Positions 11,687-21,740 of a DNA stretch of 64,000 bases are shown here, in pieces; position 1 is the first letter of the stretch; every line of letters starts with the position of its first letter. The stretch covers positions 70,114,001-70,178,000 of the forward strand of contig CP142459.1 of assembly GCA_038049695.1 (NCBI GenBank), read 5' to 3'. The DNA is from Cinnamomum chago (taxonomy: Eukaryota > Streptophyta > Magnoliopsida > Laurales > Lauraceae). The notes below the pieces were generated by a model that was not told where the DNA came from, ran no database searches, and saw nothing but the letters and a program-made list of their open reading frames with translations. The translations under genes were made by a program, and so were the position numbers.

Positions 11687-14600
11687 TATGCTCTCATTAT
11701 TTAGAATGGTCCAAGAGGATCTTCACTATTTAGTATAATAACTGCTTTGAAGATACGACATTAGGTAGAGTTTGTGAATTCTATCGATTCTATTAGACAC
11801 ATTAGACTATTAGAATGTATTCCTCTTAAAAAATCTATATAATCAAAGATAATTTAAGGCAACAAAATGACTAGTCAAGATAAAAACTTTGTAGTTTCTT
11901 ACCGTTTGCCATTTATGGCTATAGGTTAGACAATTGGCCACATTGAATGAAAACAACTATTTTATGGATAGACATATCTTAACTTCCCCAAAATCTCTTT
12001 CGCGCATCCGTAAGGAGATTCGATAATGAATTGCAACCCTGCGGTCATTACAAAAGGGGCCTAATTGCCTTAAAGCCCACGTTTATTTCACATACACCTC
12101 CCCATGCCGGACACTTGCAGGAGAAAAATAATTTCTTAATGTTATATGAGATTTGATAACGTCGAGAAACCTATAAACTTTGCCATGTGTCTTTTATTGA
12201 AAAGCAACAAAGAATGCGTCAAGTTGACCAAATAGTAGAGGATCTACATACTTCTAAAATCCATCCAGTGGGTCTACCTTTGATAATGTTTCTTTTTTTT
12301 TTTTTTTTTTATATCAATATACCTTTTGATAATGTCAAACTCCTCTTACCATAAATATGCACTTTCATGATCTATATCTCATCAATGTATATTAGGTGAC
12401 ATTAGTCTAATAGAGGGGAAACTCAAATTAGAATGTACATGCACATTCAAGTGAACAGGTGCTATGATAGTGTTGAATTCATGGACCAAGACTCAATATG
12501 CTATTTTGAACCTCTGCAGAAATCTACTGTTTCATTATTCTCCCTCCCCAACCCCACCACACTCCATTCTTACCATTCTCCACCTCTCAACCTCTCACAG
12601 AAACTGCATCATGTATTTCCCATTGATTTCCTCAAAATCTTACTCAATCTAGAAGTGGAAAGATTTCATTCATTAGAACTCAAAATAGAACCAAAGATTT
12701 TGTTCTTTGTTCACTTAAGTAGAGAGTAGGAAAGAAAAAAAAAAAAAAAAAAAAAAATCTTTCTGTGGGTTATCTCTCCTCCAATTGATCTGCTTCTGTA
12801 AATGTTCTTTGTTCCCATATGGAGTTTCTGAGTTTCTTCTCCAATCGATTTTCTGCTTAAAAAACTATTTTTTCAATCTGGGTTCTTTTTGTTTTACCGT
12901 TCTGTTGAGATTCTCAATATCTTTCACCTCTCATCATCATTTGTCTCACATTGATTTCCTCAGAATCGTACTCAATCTATGTGGTAAGAATGCATATATT
13001 AAAACTTCTATAGAACCAAAGATTCTGTTCCTTGTTCACTCAAATACAGAGAAGGGAGGAAGAAGAAAAAGCAAAAAAAAAAAATAAACATTCTTTCTGT
13101 AGGTTATCTCTTCTCCAACTGAATTGCCTCTGAAAATCTTCTTTGTTCCCATCTGGGGTTTTCTTCTACGGTCGATTGTCAGCATAAAAATCTCATCTTT
13201 CCATCTGGGTTCCTTTTGTTTTACCGATTCTGTTGAGATTTTTCAAAATCTTTTTGTATCTTTTTAATTCTCTTCTGAACTTATCATGTTCTTCAATCTG
13301 GGTTTCCGCAGAGATTATGAGTAGTATTCATGTCTACTGTTTCGATGTTGGAAGGAGAAGATGTGAAGAGAGTGAGCTCATGTTTCTTCCAGTGCTCATG
13401 TGGAGGTGGTAGCTCATTCGCTTCTTAGATTGCTGAGATTTTAAGTGTTAGATCCTTCTGAAGGTCAGCTGATAAGTCTTTGGCTCTGCATGCTAGCATT
13501 TGATGTCAGTCTTTCTATTGCCCTTTCTATAATCACTATCTTAAAGCAGTCTTCTAATAGTTTTCTTTCATTTTTTGCCTTTCTGTGCTTTCTCTTGTCT
13601 TCTCCCTTTCTGTATGGAATTGAACACACTTGAATGATATATGATGAATCTTACCTTATTGATTGATCAGAATAAATTGTATTTGTTTTTAATGTGATTT
13701 TTGTATGCCATTTTCAACCCATGATTTTGATGTGATTAAATATTTAATCATACGTGTATGTTGGCATTATCATCGATGGAAAATCCTGACTTGAACTTTC
13801 ACATGTAACATCACATTTTCAATTTTGATGCGTTTGGATGTGGCCATGTGGTTTAATTATTTGGGCAGAACAGGATGCCTATCTGTTCCATTATGTCATT
13901 GGCCTCATGTGGGCACAATTTCTCTCTTTGTGCCCCTTTTGAATCTCTGGAACTTGGAGTCCTGTGTTATGGTCATCTGTGACTCTAATTGCAAATATAG
14001 GTATGGGTAATGAAATGAAAGTATTGTAGGCTTCCGCATAGCTCAAGTTAGCGGAATTCAAGTTAGGCAGATCCAAGTGGATGCTTAAAATCTTAGTTAT
14101 TCGGTGTTACCTAAAGTGTTGAATGAATTGAGAATTTAAAAAACTTGGCTTGGGAACTCACTTGGACACGTTTTGAGTTGAGAATTTTGGCCAGAAACCT
14201 AAAGCTGGATCTTTTTCTGTTGTTTTCATTTTGCCCCATCTCAATAAGCTTCTCAAATGGAGGTCCAAGAGGCATGACTTACAGTGCGAGATTCTAGGAA
14301 ATACCTTTTTGTGAAGTGGATATGGTAGAGTACTCATTGGTACTGCAAGAAGGTTTATTCCTGCTTTGTCACAATTACAACAATGAGAGCTAAAAGTTTA
14401 TGTTAAAGACATGACCTAAATTGAAAAATATCAGTGCCGGAGAACGTCTTGGCTCTATGATAGTCAAATCCTATGAAGAACATGTTGTACCCTGGGTATG
14501 ATGCTTGGATCCTCAGATAAGGGGAAGGACGAAGGCCTGACAGGCGGGTGTGATCACTTGACAATCTTCCCAAAATTGTAGATTTTTTTTCCCTCCTGGA

Positions 14601-14822
14601 CATTGGGTTTATGGATCAAATGTAAAATTTATATGTTTTGTTGGTGTAGTTTCTCTGATGATGAAAATTAATAGAAAGATCGTCAATCATCTAAAGTCCA
14701 CATGGTTTTAACAATTTGATTGCAGCTGAAGTTGAAAGCCATACTAACTTAGACCAATGACAAAAATGTTTGCAGCTGAGGTGAGGATCAGAAAAGAAAC
14801 ACTACAATTTGATTCCAAGTAA
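11687..14822. other. Intergenic DNA upstream of the RWP-RK gene
   Basis: No gene is recognised. The part at 12590-13270 is a tandem array (separate entry). The remainder is AT-rich with poly-T tracts at 12292-12309. Some of it could be promoter or 5' UTR introns of the RWP-RK gene, but nothing in the sequence proves that. Confidence 0.5.
12590..13270 (+). repeat. ~330-bp tandem repeat, just over two copies
   Basis: CATTGATTTCCTC occurs at 12621 and 12949 (offset 328). TCTTTCTGTGGGTTATCTC and its one-base variant occur at 12758 and 13092 (offset 334). Each unit ends in GAAAGAAAAA-type A-runs and contains TTTGTTCCCATNTGG. The composition (CT-rich, then A-run) resembles untranslated leader DNA, but no transcript is evident. 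Confidence 0.75.
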
Positions 14823-17800
14823 ATGGACAGACAAAGCAAAGGAGACTCTTACCATTCAGCACCGCTTGTGCCTATGTTTCATCAATACTATCAATCTCCT
14901 CATCCCATTGTTGCACCAAGAGGTCCAGGACTATTTAAGAAGCAAGAAATCAACCAAGATCTACCAGGTTGGCAATTTTACTTACTTTTTTTTTTCTATT
15001 TGAAATTACACAAAATACCCATATTCTCTTTGGTTGTCTCTAAAAGGTGGAGAAACACTTTTTATCTCTTAAAACTAAAAGAGAAATTATAGTGCTCTGG
15101 TCCATCAAGATGTGTTTAGTGTCATAGTGAGCCACATAAACCCTATAATGTATGAGTGAGAGCCATGGTTTTGTGATCTTGACAATTGATCTGGCAGGTC
15201 TCCCATGGATGTGTTACACTAAGCAAACATACCTGTGTTTGGTGATGCTAACCATACAATATGTATTGCTGTCTTTTCTTGAAGCTTGTTGCTGTGTTTT
15301 GTTTTTCAACCACTCAGTTGAGGGCCCAAGATTAGATGGAAATGTTCATCATATCTGAAGATAACCATTTGAGGTAGTTGGAAGTCCACGAGATCAATGG
15401 TTCTATCGCCAAAGGATGGGCTTTGCAGCTTGCTCATATAGTGTGTTCTCAGAAGAGGAATTCTCAAATGAAAAGAGGAATGGTTTTTTGTTGTTTTTGA
15501 TGGACCCCCAACATATCAAGGGCCAAATATAAATAGACACAACTGAAGTTGCAATTAGAAAATCTGTCCTAATCATATCTTGCTCATACATTGCTCTTTT
15601 CATGTCAAATTTAATGATCTTGGGCTTTTTTTAAAGGTAAACAGTAGTAGACTTTGAGAACATGACTGTTTCATTAATCTTGATGTCGTTTGATCATGGA
15701 ACTTTTCATTTTCACACAGGCTAAATGAGCCCTAAAAGGATTAATCTGTTCACCATTCCTTAGCAAAGCTTCACATAAGTGACTTTCTTTCAGTGCAGTT
15801 GTTGACTTTAAAAATTATATTGAACAGAGGGAAAAAATAGCCATTAATCTAAAGAATCCAGGCATTTTAGACAATATTGAAATATTGATATAAGTGCCAA
15901 TATTTATGTGTTTTCTACCAAGAGGCAATTGGAATGTCATTGGTCTCAGCAAATGTATAGTTTGCTGAGGGGCACAGATGGGTTTTGTGGTCTGTAGATC
16001 AAGACCTTTGATATTGTGAGTCCCAGCATAGATTTGGCTGGTGCACAAAAAAAATCTATCAGATCGAAGATCTAACTCTTTTGTGGGAGAAAAGAATACA
16101 GCAACAGTCGAGAAAAAATGTTGGTGGGAGATAACTAATATCTTGTAGCCTGTGAGATTAGGGAGCTGTCTCCAAAACCGATTATTAGACATCATATCAT
16201 TGGCATGAATCACTGTATACACGGGCATGGCGTGGTTATGTGCTATAAAATGTATATTTGACACTGCTTAGGGCCCTTTAATTTCTTATTTGCCAAAGTT
16301 TTTCTCTTATGGTTATCATCATCTTATAATTTGAACAAAATATTTCAGAAGCCATGGTAAAAAAGAAGAGAAGGGCGGCAACGGATCATGTGGCTAGCAT
16401 TGCTCTTACTGATCTTGCTAAGTACTTCGATCTTCCGATCACAGAAGCAGCAAGAAATCTTAAGATTGGACTTACTGTCCTCAAGAAGAAATGCAGAGAA
16501 TTTGGCATCCCACGCTGGCCACACAGGAAGATCAAATCCCTTGACACTCTTATACATAATCTCTCGGTGTGTCTCTCTTCTTTCCTTTGTGCACTCTTTG
16601 AATTTCTTGTCAATATCTTGGAATTCTCTATTATGTTTCTCCCTTTCCATATTCTTTAGCCATGCACTTCTGTTGCCAAAGGGCTTCCTTTAAAGTGATA
16701 TGATGTTAGACATCACCTTGTGAGTAAATCATATGATACTTGATCAATCTTATGCATAGTATTCTCAAGGCTTGAGTTTCTATTTGTGGGTCCAGTTCTC
16801 TGTGATCCAGAGCATTAATCTGATGGTTCCCTCTGTGGTTAGACCAATTTATAAAAGACAAATGCATAGTAGAAGGTGCTGGCTATCCGATATTTGGCCT
16901 TGAATATAAGCTGTTGCCACTTGCCACATTTGTTTCTGATTGTTTATGTCCAGGCCACCAATTAAAGGGGCAGGATTGTTCTTCTAGCCTGGTTTTTCGG
17001 CCATGGTCTATTCATGGTAGGGCCTATCAGATAAATGGTTTGATCAGTTTATCATGGTCTTTGCACATACCTGATCCAGGTTTATGAATACTGTACAATG
17101 TACATAGCTTCAGGTTTGGTACGAAGATGCTTCTAATTGGCAATAGATGACCTTATTGTGTCCAGTGCTTCATTTTTATGTATAAAATTTGTTTCCGTTC
17201 TCACTTCGGTCGGATTTTCAAATGTGTAACCGGATCTTCTAAAACTACTTTCTGTCCTTTTCACATGGACAATAATTTTTACAACACAATACTTGCAGTT
17301 TTCTTTCAAGTAGTAAGGAGTGCCACAAGTTCTCATAGTGAAGTTTCTTCCCCTTCATTTTCTTTAATCTTCAGTTTTGGAATGCAGCAGTTGTTACCGG
17401 ACTTAGAATTTATTAAGAAGTTGTTAGAAACCGAAGGGCTTTGGTGTTCTCTTTCAAATCCAATTATTTCGAGTTTGCATTTGAATTTTAATCCCTTACA
17501 TAATATGTTCTCAGTCATCTCCGTTTCTAATCCTCCTGATCAGCTTGGACCAATTGGTGATTGGGAATAGGGGCGGACCTACATATGCTTTTGGGGGCTG
17601 TCGCCCCTGTTGGACCTGGGCCTGCTTCCAAAACCCAAATGAAAATCCTCAGCTCGCCCCTAAAACCCAAAATTCTGGGTTTGCCCCAAAAAACTGAACT
17701 ACCTATTTGGTCAGCCACCCTCAAATGAAAATCTCGAGTCCGCGACTGATTGGGTATGACAGATACTGATAGTCAACAAAGTGTACACTTTCAGCTTTTG

Positions 17801-18707
17801 AAGACTTCTGAAACTTTGTTTCCGTATACCTTTTCAGGGTTGCAACTTGGGTCAGGCCCAGCCCAAACTAGAGCAACTCAATCTGATGTTAAGTTGGCCC
17901 TTGTGGGGATTGGTTGGCCTTGGTCCTGGAATTGCACAATCAGTCTTGAGCTCTGATGGGCCGTTGACCCTCAACCGGAGGAAACCCAAGCCAACCTGGC
18001 CTACTCTGAATCATCCCAACCCACCTCATGTTGAGTAGATAGCACCTCAGGTAGGCCGCAATTTGTGTGAGGTCAGGTTTGAGTTGGCCCCTCTCTAGAA
18101 TTTGGTTCTGTCTCTGGTTCTCCTAGAACCTAACTGAACCCACCCAACCTCTACCTTCTAGAGCATACTTACCTGAATTTTGGCCTATTTTGACCTTTGT
18201 AATTGCTCTTGAGCCATGGATGACCCATTCATTTAGCATGACTACCTATGACTCATGGGAGCAAATTTGTTTTATAGTACATTGTTTCAGTTATTGTATA
18301 TGCCTTTCCCCCATAGAACAACCATACACATGCATCACTTTAATTGTTCATAGCTACACATGTGCATGCCTAAACGTCTGTACAGGCCACAAGGAATGTC
18401 TTGCTGACAATCTTGGATTTTACAGGAAGAGGCGGCTAAGCAGGAAAGGGTAAACCAAGCAGGAGCCAAGGCTGTGACAAAGAGGCAAAATATGTTAGAG
18501 AGAGAAAAAGAAGGCATTGAGCAGAAGCCCTTCATGGAGATAAGAAGCGAGACTAAAAGATTCAGGCAGGATGTTTTCAAGCAGAGACACTTGGCCAGAG
18601 CTCGAAAGAACACCACCACCAACATCAGCGATGTAGAATCGTCTGAAACAGGAATGCCGTTGAACAAATTGTTGGAAAATTTCCATCACGTGGGGCCACA
18701 CATGTAA
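14823..18707 (+). CDS. RWP-RK domain transcription factor, RKD type
   Basis: Four exons keep phase through every GT...AG junction: 14823-14967, 15378-15482, 16349-16566, 18426-18707, giving 249 residues. The DNA-binding RWP-RK domain (about residues 98-150) is clear: LTDLAKYFDLPITEAARNLK, KKKCREFGIP, RWPHRKIKSLD, followed by a basic, coiled-coil-prone tail (EEAAKQERVNQ, KRFRQDVFKQRH). Proteins of this size with one RWP-RK and no PB1 domain are RKD factors, nuclear regulators of egg-cell and gametophyte identity (family knowledge). The ATG follows an in-frame stop (TAA). Exons 1-2 are predicted only from phase and splice sites; exon 2's acceptor has a poor pyrimidine tract. The last 11-12 codons and stop lie in a Copia LTR beginning at 18670. 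Confidence 0.8.
17568..17748. mobile_element. Short hAT-type MITE in RWP-RK intron 3
   Basis: The element starts TAGGGGCGGACC and ends GAGTCCGCGACTG, giving imperfect terminal inverted repeats around GCGGAC/GTCCGC. The flanks carry an 8-bp duplication, ATTGGGAA at 17560-17567 and ATTGGGTA at 17749-17756 (one mismatch). No coding capacity. The ends resemble those of the large hAT element at 37497. Confidence 0.6.
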
Positions 18708-19205
18708 CTGTTAAATGTGTTATGTTATCTTTGGTTAAGCCTACATTAAAGTGATCTAATTAAGACTTAAAGTTGTAAGGCTTAAGGGTATACTTGTCAT
18801 GGGATTAATGTGTAGATACCAGAATGTTATTTTTAATTTGATGAGGGGTCAAATTAGAAATAGCAAACCTATGGTATCTTATATATTAGGGTTATGGTCC
18901 CCAATTCATATGGTGAATTCCTATTTTCTCTGACATCCCATCATCAGAAGAATCAAGAGGGTTTTTCTGGATAGCCATATTGGATTGGAAGATCAACAAC
19001 CTTTGAACAACTTCATTCAATGGATCCGGGTATATTTCCGCTTTACATCTCTCAATGATTTGACATGGAGGATCTTGGTTGATCAAAGTTTTTCCAGATC
19101 TAGATTATTGTTTCTTACACAAATAACTAGGACATAATCAAGATAATAATAATAATAATAGAAAATCTTTACACATGAGCGCAAATTAACTCATCATGCG
19201 TTGTG
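18670..19205 (+). repeat. Copia solo LTR covering the 3' end of the RWP-RK gene
   Basis: The 536-bp segment begins TGTTGGAAAA and matches almost base for base the 3' LTR at 46961-47497, in the same orientation and to the same end (ATGCGTTGTG). It starts inside the last coding exon of the RWP-RK gene and provides its stop codon (TAA at 18705-18707) and presumably its 3' UTR. No internal retrotransposon sequence follows, so it is a solo LTR. I could not find a clean target duplication, and the last bases are not CA, so the exact right end is uncertain. Confidence 0.85.
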
Positions 19206-19850
19206 TTGCAGTGAAACATTCATTCCACATGATACTCTCTGAGGTAGTGCTGACAATTGGGTTTATGTGAGAATAGAGTTGTCGACTCTAACTATGAAAG
19301 TAGCAAAAAACAAAATCATAAGGCTAAAATAGTAAAAAAAACAATACTTAAGTTACCGCATACGGTCGGTTCGGTTTAAACGGTTAACTGTGGGCTCAAA
19401 CCAATAACCGACCAATGTAAGCGGTTTTTATGATTTTCAAACCGTTAACCAAACCGATCCACTATAAATCGATCCGAACTGCCTGGTTCGGTCGGTTCGG
19501 TTCGATTTTGCGGTGATACCAGATTTTTTGTGCAACCCTAGTGTTTTTGGATTGGATTTTGACCATCAGTTAAGATTTTGATCGACAATTATCCCTCTTC
19601 GTTAAAATGTTTCACTTTTTCTCCCCATAACTACCCACTCATATTCTTATTTTATCAAACCACTAACTACTCTCCACTTTAATTCTACTTTTTCCTTTTT
19701 TTTTTTTAAGTCTCTTACTCCACCCATCTCTTTTACTCCATTTCTCCCCAAGTTTTATTTTTTTTATTTTTTTCAACTTAATGGATGGAAAGAGGTAATC
19801 CACACAACCTTTTTAATGTACAAATATTTAATTTATAATACATGGATATA
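19206..19850. other. Non-coding DNA with MITE-like AACCG-rich block
   Basis: The 19360-19510 stretch is rich in inverted CGGTTCGGTT/AACCGACC motifs and ends with GCAACCCTAG, like one end of a hAT-type MITE; the opposite end was not found. The rest is CT-rich with several T-runs and no gene. Confidence 0.4.
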
Positions 19851-19878
19851 CCGTGCTGAGCACGGGTGGTTGTGCTAA
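19851..19878 (+). mobile_element. Helitron-like 3' terminus
   Basis: A short hairpin, CCGTGC TGA GCACGG (19851-19865), is followed nine bases later by CTAA (19875-19878) and then T. A GC-rich hairpin about ten bases before CTRR, at an A/T insertion site, is the usual 3' end of Helitrons. The 5' TC end was not located, so the size is unknown. Confidence 0.45.
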
Positions 19879-19926
19879 TTAAATATTATCTCCTCCTCAT
19901 GTTTCCGATCTCATCTCCATCGTGTA

Positions 19927-20045
19927 ACATGTCTTCTTGGACTGTTCGTAGGCAAGTCCAACATCCTCTCAAGATTTACGAGGAACAAGTTCTGCTTGGA
20001 GGCCAAGTCCACCACCGACGTCGAATTCGCCACGCGAAGCTGCAG
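19927..20045 (+). pseudogene. RabA (Rab11-like) GTPase exon 1 relic
   Basis: One frame reads [20 protein letters not shown] and then [10 protein letters not shown], matching the P-loop and switch-I region of plant RabA/Rab11 small GTPases, which act in vesicle traffic. The G1 box GxxxxGKS is damaged: the Asp-Ser-Gly part is replaced by Leu-Phe. The switch-I Thr of the STIGVEF motif is followed by Asp instead of Gly. A one-base loss occurs just before the exon end. The fragment stops at CTGCAG followed by GT, where RabA exon 1 normally ends, so it looks like genomic, not mRNA-derived, DNA. No later exons are found; a Copia element begins 320 bp downstream. Confidence 0.7.
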
Positions 20046-20365
20046 GTTTGTGTAAATTCATCATCTTTCATCTTTTTTTTTTTTTTTTCTGTTACTACCA
20101 TATGAGAGTTATTTTTGAATTGATTATTTTGGAAATTGATAGAACATCTGAAAAGTATCCAAGTCGTTTGTGAAAATGGCATAAAACGTAGGTTTTGCTT
20201 AAATTTATTAAAATCACATAGATTCTTAAGCTCTCCACCCTGTCTTAACATTCCCCTTCCCTGTCTCTGCTCTCCATCTCTCTTACACTCTCCATCATTC
20301 TCTCTTAATAAAAGATGATGTCAATTCTTGACTGAAGCTTCTCTATGCTGCTATGTAAGGTGAGA

Positions 20366-20585
20366 TATTAAAGAAATTAGTGGATAAATATGTACATAAG
20401 CATGATTTTAGGGGATTAGGTAGGATATGTGGATAAATATGTATATAAGCATGATTTTAGGAGATTAGGTAGGATATGTAAATATTCACTTGGTTAAAAT
20501 ACTGTTTGTAATCTGTATATAATTGGTTTAGCCGCTTGGCTTGAGTAACACAGAAAAGAGAGTTTTTCTCGCACAAAACTTTTCA
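20366..20585 (+). repeat. 5' LTR of the 4.8-kb Copia element
   Basis: It contains a ~48-bp unit (TGGATAAATATGTA..., GATTAGGTAGGATATG) repeated twice in tandem. The same doubling exists in the 3' LTR, so it predates insertion. It ends TTTTCA directly before the primer-binding site. Confidence 0.95.
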
Positions 20586-20624
20586 TGGTATCAGAGCCTT
20601 AGCGCCGCAAGACAAATTGCAGAC

Positions 20625-21668
20625 ATGGCTGGCAATGACGACAGTAGTAAGGGAAGCAAGAAAGATGGCGGCTCTGAGTCTGGTTCGACTAAGATACCTA
20701 TGATTGATCCGACTTCTCCCTATTATCTGATTACGACAAATAATCCAGGAATCACGATCACTCCTGTCGTTTTGAAGGGAGATAATTACGATGAATGGGC
20801 AAAAGCGGTGAAGAACGCTCTGTGCGCAAAGAAAAAATTGGGCTTTCTTGATGGGAAGGTCGTTAAGCCTGCTGCCGATGCACCTGAATGTGAAGATTGG
20901 TGTGCGTTGAACTCTATTATGCTTGTTGGCTAGGTCTTCAACACTATTGACCCGACTCTGAGATCAAGTCTTACCTACATGGAAGATGTGAAAGATTTGT
21001 GGGAAGACTTGAAGGAGAGGTTCTCCATTGGTAACGACATGAGGGCGCACCAATTGAAAATAGAGATTGCAAATTGCAAGCAAGCAGGACAGACGGTTGC
21101 AGCATACTACAACAAATTGAAAAGCATGTGAGAGGAGCTTGGCAGCTATACAAAGAATCCTATGTGTAGTTGTTCTGGTTGCACATGTGGTGCGGCAAAG
21201 GAACTAGCGGAAGAACGAGAGAAGGAGAAAACTCATCAATTTTTGATGGGGCTTGATGACGCAATGTTTGGAACGACGCGATCAAATCTTCTGAGTATGG
21301 TGCCAATGCCTAATTTGAATCAAGCATATTCGATGATAATCACGAAAGAAAGGCATAGGAATGTGGCTAGAACTCGAGAAGATCGTGCTGATGCTGTAAG
21401 TTTCGCTGTGCAAGCTAGAACAAAATCTCGAGGGGGCGGTAACAAAGAGGACGATAATCTTGTGTGAACCAATTGTGGCAAAACCGGTCATGAAGCAAGG
21501 GACTGTTTTCAAATTATTGGATATCCCGAGAGGTGGTATTCAGGTGGGCGAGGGAGAAGAGGTGGCAGCCGTGGCGGAAGAGGCGGACGTGATAGTGGTT
21601 CTGGACGTGGACACGGAACTGCAACGGCGAATGCGGCACAAACTCGGAATGGAAATGACACAGACTAA
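20625..21668 (+). pseudogene. Copia gag remnant
   Basis: The frame starts MAGNDDSSKGSKKDGG and shows the gag N-terminal block (YYLITTNNPG, LKGDNYDEWAKAVKNAL) of the UBN2/DUF4219-type Copia gag. A TAG at 20931-20933 breaks it. The frame is disturbed again near 21120-21132, and a TGA at 21465-21467 replaces the first Cys of the CCHC zinc knuckle (NCGKTGHEARDC). The RGG-rich tail follows. Confidence 0.85.
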
Positions 21669-21740
21669 GGTGCTGCAAGCTCAACTGAGGCAGGAAGAGG
21701 TGTTTTTCCAGGACTCAATGACACACAGTGGGCGACACTC

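Noticed and set aside
13316-13432. Short frame MSSIHVYCFDVGRRRCEE as an upstream exon of the RWP-RK gene
   Set aside because: It ends in a stop without a matching donor in phase with 14823, and the start at 14823 already has an in-frame stop before it.
15815-16264. 149-codon open frame on the minus strand inside the RWP-RK gene
   Set aside because: It lies in the intron between exons 2 and 3, has no family motif, a random-looking composition and no start context; it is probably chance.
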